From NCBI GenBank assembly GCA_964386975.1, contig CAYLUS010000030.1:1-24378 (forward strand): 24,378 nucleotides of DNA. The letters are read 5' to 3'. Positions within the stretch are counted from its first letter, which is position 1; every line of letters begins with the position of its first letter. Below the pieces are notes generated by a model. That model was not told where the DNA came from, ran no database searches, and saw only the letters and a program-made list of their open reading frames with translations. Source of the DNA: UBA6136 sp964386975. GTDB lineage: Bacteria; Pseudomonadota; Gammaproteobacteria; Methylococcales; Methylococcaceae. Positions 1-6,859 of the stretch are shown here, one piece after another. Both the position numbers and the translations under genes were made by a program.

Positions 1-1211
1 ACGGCGGCATGGTCAAGCGGTTCATGGCCGCTTTTTCCAAAGGTGCTGGGAAAAAAGCGGGATTGAATCCGGCCCAGCAGCAGGTTGGCATCGGTCACGG
101 TCAGGGGGCCTCCCCGCCGGTAGCACAGGGGTCCTGGATCTGCACCGGCCGATTCGGGGCCGACGCGCAAGCGTGCGCCATCGAACGTAAGGATGGATCC
201 GCCTCCGGCGGCCACGGTGTGAATCCGAAGTCCGGGTGCCGTGAATCGGATGCCGCGCAAGCTGTGTTCGTGCTGGCGTTCAAGTTGGCCCGCATAGTGG
301 GCGACATCCGTCGAGGTGCCGCCCATGTCGAAGGTGATCACTTTCTGAAAGCCCGCCTGTCGGGCGATGGTGATCGCCCCGCTTAGTCCCCCGGCAGGCC
401 CTGAGAGGATGGAGTCGCGTCCCCGAAAGGACGCATCCTCAATCAGGCCGCCGTTCGACTGCATGCATTGGATGGCGGGGGTGTACCCAAACCGGTGCTG
501 GATGTCTGCCTTGAGATTTTCAAGATACGCTTTAAGAATCGGGGTGAGATAGGCATCCAGAACCGCAGTACCCGCCCGAACTCCAAGCTTTGCGGCACTG
601 CTGACCTGATGCGAGAGAACCACCTCGCGAAATCCCAGATGCGTTGCAAGTGCACCCAGGGCCCGTTCATGGGCTGGATTGCGCCAGGCATGGATCAGTG
701 CAATGGCGATCGCCTCAATGCCCTTTGCGCGCGCACGTTTGAAGGCTTCTTCGGCGGCTTTACAATCCAGAGGCTCAATTTCAATGCCATCGGCATCCAG
801 CCGTCCTTGGACCTCAATCACGCACTGCTGGAGGTTTTTTCGGGGCTGAATACGGCGTGCAAAAAGATCAGGGCGGCTTTGATCGCCAATGGTGAGAAGA
901 TCGGCAAAGCCCTGGTTAACCGCAAGCGCAGTGGCGATGCCCTTGTCTTCCAAAAGCGCGTTGGTGCCGAGCGTGGTCCCGATCCGGATGACCTCAATGG
1001 GTGCGTCAGCGTGGCCCTTGAAACGTCGGGTGATTCTGAAGATGCCTTCTGTTGCTGCATCCGCGTACTGCCCCGGATGGACCGAAAGCAGTTTTTCACT
1101 GGTCCATTGGTGATCGGGCGTCAGCGCCACGATGTCGGTAAACGTGCCGCCCCGGTCAATCCAGAATTGCCAGCCTCGGGTGGCTGGCGAGGCGCTTGGG
1201 GAGGGGCTCAC
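1..1211 (-). CDS. 5-oxoprolinase / hydantoinase A family, N-terminal part, cut by window edge
   Basis: The minus strand reads openly from a GTG at 1211 to the left edge, giving about 403 residues; the 3' end lies outside. An in-frame stop lies just upstream, and an AGG sits about 5 nt before the GTG. The N-terminus has FWIDRGGTFTDIV (residues 16-28), the nucleotide-binding signature of ATP-dependent 5-oxoprolinases. Further on are GTTLGTNALLEDKG, the hydantoinase A motif FDMGGTSTDVAHYAG, and GGGSILTFDGARLRVGPESA. The FWIDRGGTFTD form is the one I associate with single-chain 5-oxoprolinases of about 1200 residues rather than stand-alone HyuA (which usually has DxGGTFTD), so a fused A+B enzyme is my inference. 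The reaction would be ATP-dependent opening of 5-oxo-L-proline to glutamate, part of glutathione salvage. It is divergent from iscR, and a putative IscR operator covers positions 16-40 nt upstream of its start. An N-methylhydantoinase cannot be excluded without the C-terminal half. Confidence 0.88.
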   Translation of the reverse strand, partial: MSPSPSASPATRGWQFWIDRGGTFTDIVALTPDHQWTSEKLLSVHPGQYADAATEGIFRITRRFKGHADAPIEVIRIGTTLGTNALLEDKGIATALAVNQGFADLLTIGDQSRPDLFARRIQPRKNLQQCVIEVQGRLDADGIEIEPLDCKAAEEAFKRARAKGIEAIAIALIHAWRNPAHERALGALATHLGFREVVLSHQVSSAAKLGVRAGTAVLDAYLTPILKAYLENLKADIQHRFGYTPAIQCMQSNGGLIEDASFRGRDSILSGPAGGLSGAITIARQAGFQKVITFDMGGTSTDVAHYAGQLERQHEHSLRGIRFTAPGLRIHTVAAGGGSILTFDGARLRVGPESAGADPGPLCYRRGGPLTVTDANLLLGRIQSRFFPSTFGKSGHEPLDHAA

Positions 1212-1226
1212 GAAACCTGCCGGTCA

Positions 1227-1251
1227 AAAGTTGACTAAATTACTCGGATAT
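1227..1251. promoter_or_regulatory. Putative IscR type-1 operator overlapping the iscR promoter
   Basis: The core TTGACTAAATTACTCGGATA starts at 1231. Against the E. coli type-1 consensus as I remember it (ATASYYGACTRWWWYAGTCRRSTAT), the 25 bases at 1227-1251 match at about 22 positions. This is the site where [2Fe-2S]-IscR represses its own operon. TTGACT at 1231-1236 could also be the -35 element; I do not see a convincing -10 at the expected distance. The site lies in the 79-nt divergent gap between the 5-oxoprolinase GTG (1211) and the iscR GTG (1291), so it could act on both genes. Confidence 0.75.
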
Positions 1252-1290
1252 GTGACTCTCGGGACAAGGGTTTTCCCGGGAGATTAGGAC

Positions 1291-1776
1291 GTGCGTTTGA
1301 CTACAAAGGGCCGCTATGCGGTCACGGCTATGCTGGATCTTGCCTATCATAGCGAAAAAAAACCGGTGACCTTGACCGACATCGCCAAACGGCAGGAGAT
1401 TTCGCTGTCGTATCTGGAACAGCTGTTCGCAAGGCTCCGGCGCTCCGGCATGGTGGAGGGGGTCAGGGGGCCTGGTGGCGGCTACCAGCTCAGTCGGGCG
1501 ACTTCGACGATCAGCATCGCCGAGATTATCGCGGCGGTCGATGAAACGATTGATTCGACCCGCTGTGCAGGTGAAGCCAACTGCCAAAATGACCAGCCCT
1601 GCCTGACCCATGATTTGTGGATGGGCTTGAGTGACCAGATTCGCCAGTATCTCGATTCGATCAGCCTTGAAGATGTGCTCTCCCGTCGTTCGGTGCAGCA
1701 GGTTGCCGAGCGTCAGGATCACCAGTTAAGTGGTGGGGTGATTGAGATCCCCTTGCAGCGGGGTTTTCGGCTTTAA
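1291..1776 (+). CDS. iscR: Fe-S cluster regulator IscR (Rrf2 family)
   Basis: This 161-residue protein begins with MRLTTKGRYAVTAMLDLAYH, the winged-helix start of Rrf2 regulators. GPGGGYQLSR around residues 60-69 is the wing. The cluster ligands are all present with E. coli numbering: C92, C98, C104 and H107 in RCAGEANCQNDQPCLTHDLW. It should therefore bind [2Fe-2S] and sense cellular Fe-S supply. The start is GTG, preceded by an AGGA about 4 nt away; the conserved MRLTTKGRYAV end makes this start firm. It is the first gene of iscR - cysteine desulfurase - iscA, and its own presumed operator lies about 40 nt upstream. The C-terminal tail, ending in LQRGFRL, is ordinary for the family. Confidence 0.96.
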   Translation: MRLTTKGRYAVTAMLDLAYHSEKKPVTLTDIAKRQEISLSYLEQLFARLRRSGMVEGVRGPGGGYQLSRATSTISIAEIIAAVDETIDSTRCAGEANCQNDQPCLTHDLWMGLSDQIRQYLDSISLEDVLSRRSVQQVAERQDHQLSGGVIEIPLQRGFRL

Positions 1777-1927
1777 GCGGATGCGGGGCTCTTTTAAGCA
1801 CGTCATGGGCACCAAAGCCAGTCCGGTCTGAGCCGATGGTCATGTCCGTATGTGCAGGAGGAGGCCAAGTGTCTCCCCTGAGGGAAGCCCGATCGCTCCC
1901 CGCTTGCCTCTTAATTGCAACAACGCC

Positions 1928-3052
1928 ATGGTCTATTTCGATCATAACGCCACGACGCCAATCGCCCCTGAAGTCCTTGAGGGCATGCTGCCCTATCTTG
2001 GGCGTTTTTTTGGAAACCCGTCAGGACTTTATCGGCTGGGACGGCTGTCGCAAAGTGCCGTGGAGTCGGCTCGCGAGTCGGTGGCACGGCTCGTGGGCGC
2101 CGAGGGCCATCAGATTTTCTTTACCAGTGGGGGCACCGAGTCCAACAACCAGGCTCTGATAGGGCTTGCCCACACACTCAAGGCGCCCTCCGAGATTCTG
2201 GTCGGGGCGACGGAGCATCCATCGGTCCAGGCGCCTTTAAAGCGCCTGTCCAGACAGGGGTTTACACTCCGGACCTTGGCGGTTTCAGCAACGGGGCTTC
2301 ATTCCCTTGTGGATCTTGATCCGAAGGTGCCAGGCACGATGCAGATGGCGGCCCTGATGGGGGCCAATAATGAGACCGGCGTGATCCAGCCAACGCAGGC
2401 TTTGGCCACGCATCTTCGGGCAAGCGGGGGGTATCTTCACGTGGATGCCGTCCAGTGCGCGGGCAAGATCCCGCTTGATTTTAGGGCGAGTGGCGCCCAT
2501 ACCCTGTCGATGTCCGCCCACAAAATTGGCGGTCCCAAGGGGGTCGGCGCCCTGGTCGTCGAGCAGGGTCTTTGGCTGGATCCCCTGCTGCTGGGTGGGG
2601 GCCAGGAAAAGGGCGGGCGGGCCGGAACCGAGAATGTGGCAGCGATCGTGGGTTTTGGCATTGCCGCTCGCCTCTCGCTTGAGACCCTTCAGCTGCGCGC
2701 AGAAAAGGCGGCCCGGCTCCGGGAGAGGCTGGAGGAGGGGCTTGGGGCGCTCCCGGGCGTTGTCATCTTTGCGCAAGCGGCGGCTCGGCTTCCCAATACC
2801 GTACAGTTTGCGGTACCGGGCTTTGAGGGGGAGGCGCTGGTCATGCGGCTCGATCAGGCCGGCTTTGCCGTCTCGAGCGGCTCGGCCTGTGCGATGGGAG
2901 CGAATGAACCCAGTCCGGTTCTGCTGGCGATGGGGGTTGACCCCTTGATCGCCCGAAGTGCCATTCGGGTCAGCCTTGGGGCCGGCAATACCGAAGAGGA
3001 GATCGCTGCGTTCTTGGACGTGCTCCGGGGCTTGATGGCCGGGGCGCATTGA
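1928..3052 (+). CDS. Cysteine desulfurase, NifS/IscS type (class V aminotransferase)
   Basis: This PLP enzyme takes sulfur from L-cysteine, giving alanine and an enzyme persulfide for Fe-S assembly. Counted from the ATG at 1928 it has 374 residues. MVYFDHNATTPIAPEVLEGM is the standard N-terminus, H98 is in the TEH motif, D173 is in HVDAVQ, and the PLP lysine is K199 in SMSAHKIGGPKG. The catalytic loop is SSGSACAMGANEPSP with C321, a long class I (NifS/IscS) loop. I chose 1928 because family homology begins there; an in-frame ATG at 1850 would add 26 unconserved residues. No Shine-Dalgarno sequence precedes 1928, whereas a strong AGGAGGAGG lies at 1855-1863. It is slightly shorter than E. coli IscS (404 residues). 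Its place between iscR and iscA argues for Fe-S assembly; the iscU scaffold usually next to it is absent. I leave the symbol blank because iscS and nifS cannot be separated here. Confidence 0.93.
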   Translation: MVYFDHNATTPIAPEVLEGMLPYLGRFFGNPSGLYRLGRLSQSAVESARESVARLVGAEGHQIFFTSGGTESNNQALIGLAHTLKAPSEILVGATEHPSVQAPLKRLSRQGFTLRTLAVSATGLHSLVDLDPKVPGTMQMAALMGANNETGVIQPTQALATHLRASGGYLHVDAVQCAGKIPLDFRASGAHTLSMSAHKIGGPKGVGALVVEQGLWLDPLLLGGGQEKGGRAGTENVAAIVGFGIAARLSLETLQLRAEKAARLRERLEEGLGALPGVVIFAQAAARLPNTVQFAVPGFEGEALVMRLDQAGFAVSSGSACAMGANEPSPVLLAMGVDPLIARSAIRVSLGAGNTEEEIAAFLDVLRGLMAGAH

Positions 3053-3080
3053 ATTCAACGGATTAAAGAGGAGGTTGAAG

Positions 3081-3404
3081 ATGGCGGTAATGATGACCGA
3101 GGCGGCAGCCCGTCAGGTGGAAAAGCAGCTCGCCAAGCGCGGCGTCGGCGAAGGCCTCCGCCTGGCCGTCAAAAAATCCGGCTGTACCGGCTATGCCTAT
3201 GTCGTGGACTATGCCGATGCAATCGGTGAGGACGATGCCGTATTTGAAAGTTTTGGTGTCAAGCTGGTGGTCCCGCGTGAGCACCTGGATTTCCTTGAGG
3301 GCACCACGGTCGATTTCCGGCGGGAGGGGATCAGTGAGGCGTTCCGCTTTGAGAATCCCAACGTCAAGGCCAATTGCGGCTGTGGCGAGAGTTTCGCGGT
3401 CTAG
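3081..3404 (+). CDS. iscA: A-type Fe-S carrier protein IscA
   Basis: The 107-residue product matches the length of E. coli IscA. The three cluster cysteines of A-type carriers are present: C35 in KKSGCTGYAYV and the pair in NCGCGESFAV at the C-terminus. NPNVKANCGCGESF is closest to IscA rather than ErpA or SufA. It carries Fe-S clusters or iron from the assembly site to apo-proteins. An excellent Shine-Dalgarno sequence (AGAGGAGG, 3067-3074) lies 6 nt before the ATG at 3081, which settles the start against an in-frame TTG at 3075. It lies 28 nt after the desulfurase stop and is presumably cotranscribed with it. Confidence 0.95.
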   Translation: MAVMMTEAAARQVEKQLAKRGVGEGLRLAVKKSGCTGYAYVVDYADAIGEDDAVFESFGVKLVVPREHLDFLEGTTVDFRREGISEAFRFENPNVKANCGCGESFAV

Positions 3405-3505
3405 CCATCACTCGGATTGCCATTCACCGCGATCGCCTTAACCGGCAGCGGCTTTATCTGTGGGGTCTGAAGGATCTGGCTCTATCGACCCCGCCAGAGT
3501 TCAAG

Positions 3506-3511
3506 TAGAAT
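3506..3511 (+). promoter_or_regulatory. Candidate -10 element for ndk
   Basis: TAGAAT lies 110 nt upstream of the ndk ATG in the 216-nt iscA-ndk spacer. No good -35 is visible at 16-18 nt upstream, so this is weak. It would make ndk-rlmN independent of the isc promoter. Confidence 0.3.
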
Positions 3512-3620
3512 CGGACGGTTTACCGCAACGCTTCCGGATCTGGCGGCGTGCGTTTGGCGTTTTTGGGCGTTGTGCCCGGAGCGCCTTGGCGCTTCTGAAA
3601 ACCTGAGGATCAATCTGATT

Positions 3621-4052
3621 ATGGCAATTGAACGTACCATTTCTATTATCAAGCCGGATGCCGTGGCCAAGAATGTCATCGGCGAAATTTATGCCCGTTT
3701 CGAAAAAGCCGGCTTGCGCATCGTTGCTGCGAAGATGGTTCAGCTCAGCCGAGACGATGCGGAAGGTTTCTACGCGGTCCACAAAGAGCGTCCTTTCTTC
3801 AACGATCTGGTCAGTTTCATGATTTCTGGCCCGGTGATGATCCAGGTCCTTGAAGGCGAGAATGCCATTTTGAAGAACCGCGACATCATGGGTGCGACCA
3901 ACCCGAAAGATGCAGCGCCGGGGACGATCCGCGCTGATTTTGCGGTGAGCATTGATGAAAATGCCGTTCATGGATCGGATGGCCCCGAGACCGCGCAACA
4001 GGAAATCGCCTACTTCTTCAAGCCGAATGAGCTCTGCTCCAGAACGCGCTGA
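3621..4052 (+). CDS. ndk: Nucleoside diphosphate kinase
   Basis: The 143-residue product equals the usual bacterial Ndk length. It starts MAIERTISIIKPDAVAKNVIG and has the active-site histidine (about H117) in NAVHGSDGPETAQQEIAYFF, the phosphohistidine that passes phosphate from NTPs to NDPs. The ATG at 3621 fits the conserved N-terminus; an upstream in-frame extension to 3570 is unconserved. A GAGGAT about 12 nt upstream is a mediocre ribosome-binding site. The 3' end overlaps the start of rlmN by 26 nt in another frame, so the two genes are probably translationally linked. The ndk-rlmN order is the same as in E. coli. Confidence 0.97.
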   Translation: MAIERTISIIKPDAVAKNVIGEIYARFEKAGLRIVAAKMVQLSRDDAEGFYAVHKERPFFNDLVSFMISGPVMIQVLEGENAILKNRDIMGATNPKDAAPGTIRADFAVSIDENAVHGSDGPETAQQEIAYFFKPNELCSRTR

Positions 4053-4874
4053 GTCGCCCGAAAAAATCAACCTGCTGGGTCTTGATCACAAGGCCCTCAA
4101 GGTCTTTTGTGCGGAGCGGGGTGAAAAGCCCTTTCGTGCCACGCAGTTGTTGCAGTGGGTTCATCAGCGGGGCGTTTCTGATTTCTCGCAGATGAGCGAT
4201 CTCAGCAAGGCGTTTCGGGCCCTGCTTGAGGACGGCTGCGTGGTCGAAGCGCCACGCATCGTCCACGAGCAGCGCTCGANNNNNNNNNNNNNNNNNNNNN
4301 NNNNNNNNNNNNNNNNNNNNNNNNNNNNNNNNNNNNNNNNNNNNNNNNNNNNNNNNNNNNNNNNNNNNNNNNNNNNNNNACCTCTGGGGTCGTGCCCTCC
4401 CTTTACCGCCTCGCTGAAGTGTCCGACGTGTCGCTGGCCGTCTCGCTCCATGCGCCCAATGATGCGCTCCGCGATGAATTGGTGCCGATTAACCAGAAGT
4501 ATCCGATCCGGGAGCTTCTCGAGGCGTGCAAGTTTTACTGCGGCAAGGACGGACGGCGGAAAGTCACCATTGAATATGTGATGCTGGATGGGGTCAACGA
4601 CACGCCACTGCATGCCCGGCAGCTGGTCAGGCTCCTGAGCCAACTGCCGTCCAAGGTCAATCTGATTCCTTTCAATCCCTTTCCAGGGGCACCGTATCGC
4701 TGCTCAAGCCCTGAGACCATCGGGCGTTTCAGTGAAATCCTCAAGGCCAGCGGCCTGGTGACCACCACCCGCAAGACCCGGGGCAATGACATTGATGCGG
4801 CCTGTGGCCAGTTGGTGGGCAAGGTCCGCGATCGGACGCGAAGGACTCAGCAGGGCCAATTGCGTCATGCCTGA
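4027..4874 (+). CDS. rlmN: Dual-specificity 23S rRNA / tRNA methyltransferase RlmN, interrupted by an assembly gap
   Basis: This is a radical-SAM enzyme that makes m2A in 23S rRNA (A2503) and in tRNA (A37). The first 84 residues (4027-4278) contain INLLGLDHKALKVFCAERG and GEKPFRATQLLQW, the N-terminal HhH-like region. After the N run the frame resumes at 4380 with TSGVVPSLYRL, SLAVSLHAPNDALRDELVPI, TIEYVMLDGVND and NLIPFNPFPGAPY. The last 164 residues include RKTRGNDIDAACGQL, with the methyl-carrier cysteine equivalent to E. coli C355. By alignment with E. coli RlmN, about 120 residues, including the CxxxCxxC cluster motif, fall in the gap. The two parts are in different nominal frames because the gap length is arbitrary; this is not evidence of a pseudogene. 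The ATG at 4027 overlaps ndk by 26 nt. Confidence 0.93.
4280..4379. other. Scaffold gap (100 N) inside rlmN
   Basis: There are exactly 100 N. The flanking RlmN halves imply that about 370 nt of coding sequence are missing, so the gap length is a placeholder and downstream spacing is nominal. Confidence 0.98.
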
Positions 4875-4878
4875 AGCC

Positions 4879-4897
4879 CGGCGCATCCGCTGCGCCG
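4879..4897. other. Hairpin between rlmN and hisS
   Basis: CGGCGCA-TCCGC-TGCGCCG forms a perfect 7-bp stem with a 5-nt loop, 5 nt after the rlmN stop. No T-run follows on either strand, so it is not a standard intrinsic terminator. It may be an mRNA-processing or stability element, or chance in GC-rich DNA. Confidence 0.4.
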
Positions 4898-4936
4898 AAT
4901 CAAGGCCCGACCCCCTCTTAAAAGAAATCGAATGTG

Positions 4937-6208
4937 ATGAGTGAAAAAATCCAGGCCATCCGGGGGATGCATGACCTTCTCCCTGACCAGACAGCGCGCT
5001 GGCAACACGTCGAGGCGGTCCTCCGGTCGGTGCTTGCCGGCTATGGCTACCAGGAAATTCGCTTGCCGCTGGTCGAGAAGACCGAGCTCTTCAAGCGCTC
5101 CATTGGTGAAGTCACCGACATTGTCGAGAAGGAGATGTACACCTTCGAGGATCGCAACGGCGATTCCCTGACCCTTCGGCCGGAAGGGACGGCCAGTTGC
5201 CTGCGTGCCTGTCTTGAGCACGGGCTCCTCCACAATCAGGTGCAAAAGCTCTGGTACCTCGGCCCCATGTTTCGCCACGAGCGACCCCAGAAAGGACGCT
5301 ACCGGCAATTTCATCAGCTGGGGGTCGAAGCCTATGGTTTGTCAGGGCCCGACATTGATGCTGAATTGATCTTCCTGAGCCTTCGGTTCTGGAAAGCCCT
5401 GGGGGTTGCCCATACGCTCCGGCTGGAAATCAATTCCTTGGGTACCCCGGAGGAGCGTGTGGCTTACCGTTCGGCGCTGGTGACCTATTTTGAGGCCGCG
5501 CGAAGCCAGCTGGATGCGGACAGTCTCCGGCGTCTTGAAACCAATCCCCTTCGGATTCTTGACAGCAAAAACCCGGATCTCAAGGATCTCATCGCCGGGG
5601 CACCGGTGCTGACCGATGATCTAGGCCCCGAATCCCGGGCGCATTTTGACCGTCTTCGGGCCGCCCTGGATGACGCTGGCGTTGCTTACACGGTCAATCC
5701 TCGCCTGGTGCGGGGGCTCGACTATTATTCAAGAACCGTTTTTGAGTGGATCACCGATGAACTGGGGGCTCAGGGCACCGTTTGCGCCGGTGGCCGTTAT
5801 GATGGCCTGATTCAGCAGTTAGGCGGGGCGGGTTCCGCCGCCATTGGTTTTGCCCTCGGCATGGAGCGGCTGATCGATCTTTTGGCGCCCGATCCGAAGA
5901 TTCAGGCCGCCGTTGATCCCCAGTTTTATCTGGTGGCGGTGGGAGATCGTGCCGTCAGTGACAGCCAGCTGTTGGCGGAACGCTTGCGGGATGCGTTGCC
6001 CTCGGTGCGGATTCAGGTGAACTTGGGCGGTGGCAGCATCAAGTCGCAGTTTAAACGGGCCGATAAATCCGGGGCGCGTTATGCCCTGATCCTTGGGGAT
6101 GATGAGGTTCAGGCGGGGACCGTTGCCATCAAGTCCTTAAGGGACGACCAGCCGCAGATCTCTCTGAGCCGGCAGGCCTTGTGTGAGACCATCGGAAACT
6201 ATCTTTAA
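4937..6208 (+). CDS. hisS: Histidyl-tRNA synthetase
   Basis: This is a class II synthetase of 423 residues, the normal size. IRGMHDLLP (residues 8-16), TLRPEGTAS (79-87) and the motif 2 stretch FRHERPQKGRYRQFHQLG (from about 112) are present. The histidine-specific motif LVRGLDYYSRTVFEW and motif 3 (GGRYDGLIQQLGG and IGFALGMERL) follow. The C-terminal anticodon-binding domain is seen in QVNLGGGSIKSQFKRADKSGA. The start is the ATG at 4937; the GTG immediately before it (4934) is a possible alternative and adds one residue. The ribosome-binding site is weak. It follows rlmN by 62 nt. The genes often lying between rlmN and hisS (pilW/pilF, rodZ, ispG) are missing here. Confidence 0.97.
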   Translation: MSEKIQAIRGMHDLLPDQTARWQHVEAVLRSVLAGYGYQEIRLPLVEKTELFKRSIGEVTDIVEKEMYTFEDRNGDSLTLRPEGTASCLRACLEHGLLHNQVQKLWYLGPMFRHERPQKGRYRQFHQLGVEAYGLSGPDIDAELIFLSLRFWKALGVAHTLRLEINSLGTPEERVAYRSALVTYFEAARSQLDADSLRRLETNPLRILDSKNPDLKDLIAGAPVLTDDLGPESRAHFDRLRAALDDAGVAYTVNPRLVRGLDYYSRTVFEWITDELGAQGTVCAGGRYDGLIQQLGGAGSAAIGFALGMERLIDLLAPDPKIQAAVDPQFYLVAVGDRAVSDSQLLAERLRDALPSVRIQVNLGGGSIKSQFKRADKSGARYALILGDDEVQAGTVAIKSLRDDQPQISLSRQALCETIGNYL

Positions 6209-6226
6209 AAGCAGGGTGAATGGATC

Positions 6227-6859
6227 ATGGAAACCTATCTGACAGAAGAAGAGCGACTGGAGGCCCTCGGCCGCTGGTGGAAGGCCAATAAGTCCTCAGC
6301 CACGTGGGGCGTGATCCTTGGGCTCATGGTGGTTTTGGGTTGGAAGCTCTGGCAGGGACACCTGAATGAGCGGGCAGCCCAGGCGTCAACGACCTACCTC
6401 CAGTTTGTTGAAGCGGTGAAGGCGAATCAGGATGAAGCAGCCCTGACGCTCTCAGACCGCCTGGTCAAGGACTATGCGGCGACGACCTACGCCGACTATG
6501 TTCGCCTGATGACCGCGCGGATCAAGGTCAAGGCTGGCGATCTTGAGGGCGCGGCCAAGGTCCTTGAAGCGGAGCTGAAAGACGGCAAGGACGAGGCGGT
6601 CAAGCCGGTCGCGCGACTTCGCCTGGGTCGGATCTATCTCGCCAGCGGACAGTATGATGCGGCCCTCAAGCTGGTAGATCCCAACCTGATCAAGACCAGC
6701 GGCGCTTTCCAGTCGCTGCTGGAGGAAGTTCGCGGCGACAGCTTGCTGGCGCTGAAGCGACCCACGGAGGCCCGGGCGGCCTATGCGGCAGCCAAGTCAC
6801 TGGGGAACCCCTCGCCGCTGCTGGAACTTAAGCTCAACGACCTGCCGCAGGGCGGCTGA
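6227..6859 (+). CDS. yfgM: YfgM-type ancillary SecYEG translocon subunit (TPR-like)
   Basis: The 210-residue protein begins METYLTEEERLEALGRWWK, typical of the YfgM family, followed by one membrane helix at about residues 26-42 (TWGVILGLMVVLGWKLW). The rest is a periplasmic alpha-helical TPR-like domain. In E. coli YfgM sits at SecYEG with PpiD and assists newly exported proteins. It lies 18 nt after hisS. Its TGA overlaps the bamB ATG (TGATG, 6857-6861), so translation of bamB is likely coupled to it. The hisS-yfgM-bamB-der order is the same as in E. coli. No key residues exist to test, so assignment rests on the N-terminus, topology and synteny. Confidence 0.9.
   Translation: METYLTEEERLEALGRWWKANKSSATWGVILGLMVVLGWKLWQGHLNERAAQASTTYLQFVEAVKANQDEAALTLSDRLVKDYAATTYADYVRLMTARIKVKAGDLEGAAKVLEAELKDGKDEAVKPVARLRLGRIYLASGQYDAALKLVDPNLIKTSGAFQSLLEEVRGDSLLALKRPTEARAAYAAAKSLGNPSPLLELKLNDLPQGG

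Noticed and set aside
468..1238. Plus-strand open frame of 256 codons
   Set aside because: It lies antisense to the 5-oxoprolinase frame, whose translation matches a known family throughout; the plus-strand product resembles nothing and has shadow-frame composition.
4027..4874. Frameshifted rlmN pseudogene
   Set aside because: The frame change coincides exactly with 100 N of placeholder; both flanks are intact and conserved.
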